Both the position numbers and the translations under genes were made by a program. Under the pieces are notes generated by a model. That model did no database searches. It saw nothing but the letters and a program-made list of their open reading frames with translations, and was not told the DNA's origin. A DNA stretch of 9,460 bases from Methanobacteriaceae archaeon UBA349 (lineage in GTDB: Archaea; Methanobacteriota; Methanobacteria; Methanobacteriales; Methanobacteriaceae). Shown one piece after another: positions 6,083 through 9,460 of the stretch. Within the stretch, counting starts at the first letter, position 1; each line of letters begins with the position of its first letter. Location of the stretch: positions 1 to 9,460 of the forward strand of contig DAWK01000112.1 of the NCBI GenBank assembly GCA_002509745.1, written 5' to 3'.

Positions 6083-6092
6083 TTTTATAAAA
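6083..6092. promoter_or_regulatory. Symmetrical TATA-like element in divergent promoter region
   Basis: TTTTATAAAA is self-complementary and could be a TATA box in either direction. For the plus gene a start near 6113 would leave a leader of about 38 nt. For the DsrE gene a start near 6063 would leave about 57 nt. A second candidate for the minus strand is AATTATATTT (6065-6074). Confidence 0.35.
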
Positions 6093-6150
6093 TATTATAC
6101 TCACTTAATTTTTTATTATTATTCTTATAAATGATTTTAGGAGAATAGGT

Positions 6151-6375
6151 ATGAGTTGCTATCTTAGACACATGAAAAAAGTTTTAAATGAAGCTGGAAT
6201 TGATCCAAAAGACAAAACTGAGCGTAAAGAAGTAGATATTGCTATTCGTAGAGTGGTGGGGAAAACTAGCGAGGATAAATGCAATATTGTCTGGAGAGAA
6301 GTTAAAAAATGGATTAATGATGAAGAAAAAGAGAAAAAATTAGTGAAAGGTCTTAAAAATACTAATGGAGTTTAA
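6151..6375 (+). CDS. Small uncharacterised protein (74 aa)
   Basis: I do not recognise a named function. The product is highly charged and probably all-helical. It has an N-terminal MSCYLRHMKKVLNEAGI segment, a middle KEVDIAIRRVVG helix, then DKCNIVWREVKKWI and a Lys/Glu-rich tail (about 54-70). The two Cys residues (Cys3, Cys44) are far apart. The pattern SCYLRHM...EAGI...VVG...C..VW..VK resembles, from memory, small conserved proteins of methanogens, but this needs a search. It has a good SD (GGAG, 6140-6143) 7 nt before ATG 6151, and near-uniform codon use, so it is likely a real gene. No membrane segment or signal peptide is seen. It is divergent from the DsrE gene, and its stop codon directly abuts that of the convergent HAD gene. 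Confidence 0.8.
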   Translation: MSCYLRHMKKVLNEAGIDPKDKTERKEVDIAIRRVVGKTSEDKCNIVWREVKKWINDEEKEKKLVKGLKNTNGV

Positions 6376-6380
6376 TTAAA
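6371..6380. other. Abutting stop codons of convergent genes within a palindrome
   Basis: TTTAATTAAA is a perfect 10-bp palindrome. The plus-strand stop TAA (6373-6375) and the minus-strand stop TAA (6378-6376) are its two halves, leaving no intergenic base. T-rich runs suitable for archaeal termination occur only inside the opposite gene, on the minus strand at about 6322-6339 and on the plus strand at about 6437-6456, so the two transcripts probably overlap. Confidence 0.8.
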
Positions 6381-7170
6381 AATCAATATCTAAAACTTCT
6401 TTTATATTATATATTATAATGTCTGCGGCACTGGAGACTTTTTCAGGAACTTTTTCGTCTTGTTGAAGAGTTAAAACACCAATATCTGCTTCTTTAAAGG
6501 CCAATATGTCGTTAGCTCCATTTCCAACCATCATAACTTTGTAGTCTTCTTTTAATTCCTTTATAATCTCTTTTTTTCGCTTGGTGCTGGCAGTTCCAAA
6601 TACATTGGAATGAGGTATTGAAATAAATTTGGCCAATTCTTCTAAAGACTTTTTACGGTCTCCAGAGGCTATAAAAATTTGAATATTTCTTTTTTTCAGT
6701 TCATTTACTACTTTAATAACTTCTGGGAAAACTTTACCCCCAGCAGTTATGGTAAATTCTACTTTTCCAGTGTCCAGATTCATAATAAATCCAGATCCAC
6801 TACATATTTGCACATTGTATTTCTTTTCCATTACGGCCAGAATACTATCTTGTATGTCTTTTATAGTAGAAGTGTCTTGTTTTAAATCATTTAAAACATC
6901 TTCATTGCTTATATCTTCACTGGAATAGCTCACATCAAATTTAACATTATTCTGGGTTATGAACTGATACAAAGTCTGATCACTCCGGGCGTTTATCAAA
7001 CACTCCGCGGGATCAGTTTGAAGGACCACCAGAGCACGATTTCCAGTGTAATCCACTATATCCATGGAATTCATGTAATCGCAGATACCCCCGGTTTTAA
7101 TATTTTTTAAAGCTCGGTACCTTTTTATTAGAGTTCCTGAGTTGTCAAAAACTACGGCCTTCATTTTCAT
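6376..7170 (-). CDS. HAD-superfamily hydrolase, soluble P-type-ATPase-like (COG4087-like)
   Basis: The 264-aa soluble protein resembles the catalytic P-domain of P-type ATPases without membrane helices. Motif I is VFDNSGTL with nucleophile Asp9 (P-type: DKTGT). Motif II is ASGD (168-171), as in the P-type TGD. The motif III lysine lies in KRKK (197-200). Motif IV is VGNGANDILAF...ADIGV (215-231), as in GDGxND. About 160 residues separate motifs I and II, the position where P-type ATPases carry their nucleotide-binding domain. Two substitutions stand out: Ser11 at the usual acid/base Asp position of phosphatases, and Asn217 for the first Asp of GDGxND, with Asp221 kept. Phosphatase or ATP-dependent activity is possible; the substrate is unknown. 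ATG 7170 has no SD, and ATG 7164 (codon 3) is an alternative. A TATA-like box about 25-30 bp upstream suggests a leaderless mRNA. Confidence 0.86.
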   Translation of the reverse strand: MKMKAVVFDNSGTLIKRYRALKNIKTGGICDYMNSMDIVDYTGNRALVVLQTDPAECLINARSDQTLYQFITQNNVKFDVSYSSEDISNEDVLNDLKQDTSTIKDIQDSILAVMEKKYNVQICSGSGFIMNLDTGKVEFTITAGGKVFPEVIKVVNELKKRNIQIFIASGDRKKSLEELAKFISIPHSNVFGTASTKRKKEIIKELKEDYKVMMVGNGANDILAFKEADIGVLTLQQDEKVPEKVSSAADIIIYNIKEVLDIDF

Positions 7171-7194
7171 ACCATAAGAGTTAGTTGAGAAGAA

Positions 7195-7202
7195 TATTTA
7201 AA
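7195..7202 (-). promoter_or_regulatory. Putative TATA box of the HAD gene
   Basis: The minus strand reads TTTAAATA, centred about 28 bp upstream of ATG 7170. With archaeal spacing the transcript would start within a few bases of the ATG, matching the absence of an SD. Confidence 0.42.
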
Positions 7203-7247
7203 ATTTTGTTAATTGGAATTATTCTAATCTACATGAATCTAATAATG

Positions 7248-7253
7248 AAAAAA
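7248..7253 (-). terminator. Possible T-tract terminator of the LysE-family gene
   Basis: The minus strand has T6 about 35-40 nt past the LysE stop, within TACTACTTTTTTCATT. Oligo-T tracts are the usual intrinsic termination signal in archaea. No stable hairpin precedes it. Confidence 0.35.
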
Positions 7254-7287
7254 GTAGTATACTTTCGGCTAGAATTAAATAATATCT

Positions 7288-8031
7288 TTATTTTATTTTA
7301 AATACTCCTACAGAATTTATAAAGAAATATACTCCTACAAAGATCATAAATACTCCACAAATGCGCATTATAGTTCTATAGTTATCAGGTTGCACCAGAG
7401 CACGGCTTCTTGATGAAAGATAAGAAACTGTGCTGAACCATGCAACATCAGATGTCCAGTGGCCTAAAAGAAATGCGAAAATTCCTAAAAATCCAGCCAG
7501 AGCCATTCCTTTAAATATAAAAGCTCCACCAATTGTGGCCCACCATATAAAAAAGAATGGATTAGATAAACTGGTTAAAATTCCGTTGATTATAGAACGG
7601 AAGCTTGAAGAATTTTCATTTGAGGAATCTGTAGAAGAAATTATATTGCTTTCGTGATTATATTCTTTAGAAGTTTGTTTGATAAATTCTCTATTAGAAG
7701 AATTATTATCCTGAATTTCTCCAGAAGATGTATTTTCTAATTTAGGAGTTTCTTTAAAAATTTGAAACCCCATAAATATTAAAACAATTCCTCCCAGAAG
7801 GCCGATAATAAAAGAAGCAGTATTGGAACCAATTAACCATCCTAATCCAAATAATATGAGCAATACTAGGCATAATTCTGTAAATATATGTCCGCTGGTT
7901 ATTAAAGGGCCGGCAATAAATCCTTTTTTAAATGAATCTGATATGGTTACTGTTAACATGGGGCCCGGAACCAGGGCTCCTGATAATCCCACTAAAAATG
8001 ATGTAACTGCAAACAGGACAATTTCAATCAT
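7288..8031 (-). CDS. LysE-family transporter (amino-acid exporter-like)
   Basis: A 247-aa inner-membrane exporter of the LysE/RhtB superfamily. The N-terminal family motif is GLSGALVPGPMLTVTISDS (15-33), followed by the conserved KKGFIAG and GH. The second-half motif LSNPFFFIWWATIGG (155-169) is also intact. Six hydrophobic segments are visible: about 2-24, 38-63, 70-91, 151-175, 177-197 and 222-240. The loop between halves (about 96-144) is about 50 residues long, hydrophilic, rich in Ser and Asn and low in conserved-looking pattern; it is longer than in many RhtB proteins (usual family length is about 200-210 aa). Likely substrates are amino acids or similar small molecules, but this is not determinable here. 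Start ATG 8031 lacks an SD and has a TATA-like element about 28-39 bp upstream, suggesting a very short leader. The HAD gene follows after 117 bp, probably a separate unit. Confidence 0.88.
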   Translation of the reverse strand: MIEIVLFAVTSFLVGLSGALVPGPMLTVTISDSFKKGFIAGPLITSGHIFTELCLVLLILFGLGWLIGSNTASFIIGLLGGIVLIFMGFQIFKETPKLENTSSGEIQDNNSSNREFIKQTSKEYNHESNIISSTDSSNENSSSFRSIINGILTSLSNPFFFIWWATIGGAFIFKGMALAGFLGIFAFLLGHWTSDVAWFSTVSYLSSRSRALVQPDNYRTIMRICGVFMIFVGVYFFINSVGVFKIK

Positions 8032-8058
8032 GAAAATCGGAATTATAGTAATATTAAT

Positions 8059-8070
8059 TAATATAATTTA
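8059..8070 (-). promoter_or_regulatory. Putative TATA box of the LysE-family gene
   Basis: The minus strand reads TAAATTATATTA, ending 28 bp upstream of ATG 8031. The predicted start near 8039 leaves a leader of about 8 nt, too short for an SD. None is present. Confidence 0.38.
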
Positions 8071-8102
8071 TTTTGCATTTTAATAGATATGTCATGGGAT
8101 GT

Positions 8103-8267
8103 TTAATTGTATTGATTTAATATTTTCATTATTTCGTTTAGATGATAATCTACTTGATCCACATCTTCTTTTTTAAATGACTTAGAACGACTTAAAAAGG
8201 TGAATCTTTCTAAAACGTGGCTCATTTTGTTTAAAATGTCATTAACATATATTTTAGACTGGTACAT
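8103..8267 (-). CDS. Small uncharacterised protein (54 aa), easily missed gene
   Basis: An intact 54-codon frame from ATG 8267 to TAA 8105-8103. It begins MYQSKIYVNDILNKMSHVLE and ends VDYHLNEIMKILNQYN. It is predicted to be a helical, soluble, mildly basic protein: amphipathic helices at about 8-24 and 33-52, with a basic SRSKSFKKED turn between (26-35). Evidence for a real gene is a GGTGG SD (8272-8276) 4 nt before the ATG, a TATA-like box (8297-8307) at the right distance for a start near 8275, and location in a 392-bp gap that is otherwise empty. I do not recognise the family. It has the size of a small regulatory or accessory protein. It ends 71 bp before the LysE-family start on the same strand and could read through into that gene. 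Confidence 0.6.
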   Translation of the reverse strand: MYQSKIYVNDILNKMSHVLERFTFLSRSKSFKKEDVDQVDYHLNEIMKILNQYN

Positions 8268-8296
8268 TTAACCACCATTTTACAATTGTTCAGTCG

Positions 8297-8307
8297 AATA
8301 TATATTA
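8297..8307 (-). promoter_or_regulatory. Putative TATA box of the 54-aa gene
   Basis: The minus strand reads TAATATATATT, preceded by an A-rich AAAAAAG element that could be a BRE. Transcription would begin near 8275, leaving a short leader that still includes at least part of the GGTGG SD. Confidence 0.45.
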
Positions 8308-8346
8308 CTTTTTTAATTTTTATCTTAAATTTTAGCAAAAGCAAAT

Positions 8347-8354
8347 AAAAAAAA
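8347..8354 (-). terminator. T8 tract, probable terminator of alanine dehydrogenase
   Basis: The minus strand carries TTTTATTTTTTTTATTT about 70-85 nt past the alanine dehydrogenase stop, inside a generally T-rich stretch (8340-8400). It fits archaeal oligo-T termination and lies just upstream of the promoter of the 54-aa gene. Confidence 0.45.
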
Positions 8355-8423
8355 TAAAATCTAATAAAATCTTCAAAATAAATTGAATAAAATAATTAAT
8401 TTAAATATATAATTCATTGGATT

Positions 8424-9416
8424 TTATTCCAGGAAATTAATCTTACGGCCTAAATTAAGATCACGAGCCTTCTCATAAACTGTCCAAGCGGTGGTTATGT
8501 CTTGAACAGCTAATCCTGTAGAATCAAAAATGGTTATCTCATCATCAGAGGTTCGGCCGGGATTTTTACCAATCATAACATCTCCCAGTTTTCCAGATAG
8601 ATCATCTTGTTTTAATAGGCCTGCTGCTACAGGAACATTGATTTCTCCACTGTGACTGGCCTGTTCCCAACAGTCAATAAATATTTTGGACTTTAAAAGT
8701 GCAGAACTTTCTATTTCCTGTTTACCTGGGGCATCCGCACCCATAGCATTAATATGGGTTCCAGGACTAATCCATTCATCTTTTATAACGGGGTGAATTA
8801 CGGGGGTGACAGTCACCACTACATCCATATTTTCTACAGCTTTTTTAGGTGTATCAACTGCTTTTACTTTAATTCCATATTCTTCAGATACTTTTTTAGC
8901 AAAATTTTCTCGAGCAGAGCAAGTTCGGCAGTAAACATAGGCTTTTTTAATATCCATTACTTCATTGATGGCCATAAGTTGAGTATATGCTTGTTTTCCA
9001 GCCCCTATTATCCCTAAAGTTTCAGAATCTTTCCGGGCCAAGTACTTGGTTCCTACCCCTCCCGCAGCACCGGTGCGCATGTTGGTAATCCAGGTACCAT
9101 CCATTATGGCCAGTGGAAATCCAGTTTCAGGATCTATTAATTCTATCATAGCCATTACGGTGGGCAGGTCATGAAGATTCGGATTATCAGGGTGAACATT
9201 AACACACTTTACTCCGGCTTCGCCCATATTTGGTAGGTAACAGGGCATTATTCTTAAATCGCCATTAAATTCTGAGAAGAAAAGATATTCTTTAGGAGGC
9301 ATCCGGACTCTGCTCTGGGCATGTTCAATATAAGCAGTTTCAACAGCATCAATAACTTTTTTCATTTGTATTAATTCTTTTATTTCGCTTTGATTGAGAA
9401 TTATGGTTTCTTTCAT
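8424..9416 (-). CDS. ala: Alanine dehydrogenase, archaeal type (ornithine cyclodeaminase/mu-crystallin family)
   Basis: A cytoplasmic NAD-dependent enzyme that would interconvert L-alanine with pyruvate and ammonia. Numbering from the ATG used here (330 aa), the substrate-side region has MPPKEYLFF (39-47), DLRIMP (53-58) and GVKCVNVHPDNP (68-79). TGFPLAIMDGTWITNMRTGAAGG then follows (98-120). The Rossmann motif is GIIGAGKQA (135-143). Catalytic-region motifs are NAMGADAPGKQE (223-234), GEINVP (257-262) and ITIFDSTGLAVQD (294-306). Motif order and length match Archaeoglobus-type alanine dehydrogenase better than true ornithine cyclodeaminase, but family members also include ketimine or pyrroline-2-carboxylate reductases. 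Start choice: a longer frame begins at GTG 9425, but that GTG lies inside the AGGTGA SD, so ATG 9416 is the likely start. It stands alone on the minus strand, with a T8 tract downstream. Confidence 0.9.
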   Translation of the reverse strand: MKETIILNQSEIKELIQMKKVIDAVETAYIEHAQSRVRMPPKEYLFFSEFNGDLRIMPCYLPNMGEAGVKCVNVHPDNPNLHDLPTVMAMIELIDPETGFPLAIMDGTWITNMRTGAAGGVGTKYLARKDSETLGIIGAGKQAYTQLMAINEVMDIKKAYVYCRTCSARENFAKKVSEEYGIKVKAVDTPKKAVENMDVVVTVTPVIHPVIKDEWISPGTHINAMGADAPGKQEIESSALLKSKIFIDCWEQASHSGEINVPVAAGLLKQDDLSGKLGDVMIGKNPGRTSDDEITIFDSTGLAVQDITTAWTVYEKARDLNLGRKINFLE

Positions 9417-9421
9417 CTTTG

Positions 9422-9427
9422 TCACCT
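9422..9427 (-). promoter_or_regulatory. SD (AGGTGA) that sets the alanine dehydrogenase start
   Basis: The minus strand reads AGGTGA, then CAAAG, then ATG 9416: a 5-nt spacing and a good match to the archaeal anti-SD. The GTG embedded in it (9425) would have no SD of its own. Confidence 0.8.
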
Positions 9428-9435
9428 AATTATTA

Positions 9436-9459
9436 AAAGGATTATTTAAAGGATTATTT
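9436..9459. repeat. Two tandem copies of AAAGGATTATTT, possibly continuing past the window
   Basis: Perfect 12-bp copies at 9436-9447 and 9448-9459, with the next base (A, 9460) also fitting a third copy. They lie directly upstream of the alanine dehydrogenase SD and may overlap its promoter. Confidence 0.85.
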
Positions 9460-9460
9460 A

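Noticed and set aside
7430..8083. Plus-strand frames of 75 and 86 aa
   Set aside because: Antisense shadows of the LysE-family gene; no SD and no recognisable domain.
8754..9017. Plus-strand 87-aa frame, and 68 aa at 6679-6885
   Set aside because: Antisense shadows of alanine dehydrogenase and the HAD gene respectively.

Overview
The window looks archaeal, most likely a Methanobacterium-type methanogen (Methanobacteriaceae). Supporting signs are AT-rich intergenic DNA, Shine-Dalgarno (SD) sequences of the GGAGGTG / GGGGTGAT type that match the archaeal 16S 3' end, TATA-like boxes at the archaeal distance upstream of several genes, and families common in these methanogens: archaeal-type alanine dehydrogenase, a soluble P-type-ATPase-like HAD protein, a secreted PQQ-like propeller and a PadR-ABC-2 exporter. 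The genus is an inference. I see no rRNA, tRNA, CRISPR array, transposase or phage gene.

Layout, left to right. (1) 1-589, minus: the N-terminal part of a secreted PQQ-like beta-propeller protein cut by the window edge, with a promoter region carrying a 4 x 9-bp tandem repeat. (2) 812-3639, minus: a PadR-type regulator, an ABC ATPase and an ABC-2 permease, the last two tightly coupled. This is probably a self-regulated drug or lipid-type exporter, with AT-rich inverted repeats shared between the padR and ATPase upstream regions. (3) 3640-4141: a 500-bp AT-rich spacer between divergent genes, with degenerate GATATAT repeats and an (AAT)7 tract. (4) 4142-5574, plus: a TIM-barrel sugar isomerase/endonuclease IV-like protein, then a TMEM175/DUF1211 membrane protein with a TTG start. 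(5) 5659-6375: a DsrE-like protein (minus) divergent from a 74-aa uncharacterised protein (plus). (6) 6376-8031, minus: a COG4087-like HAD protein whose stop abuts the stop of the 74-aa gene, then a LysE-family exporter. (7) 8103-8267, minus: a 54-aa ORF with its own SD and TATA box. (8) 8424-9416, minus: archaeal alanine dehydrogenase, best started at an internal ATG.

Most genes appear to be short independent transcription units. The clear functional module is PadR-ATPase-permease. Two minus-strand genes (HAD, LysE) lack an SD but have TATA-like elements about 25-40 bp upstream of their ATG, as expected for leaderless or nearly leaderless archaeal mRNAs. I did not find a clearly novel multi-gene system. 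The most useful points are the unlisted 54-aa gene, the candidate PadR operator family, the motif substitutions in the HAD protein, and the promoter-overlapping tandem repeat before the secreted propeller gene.
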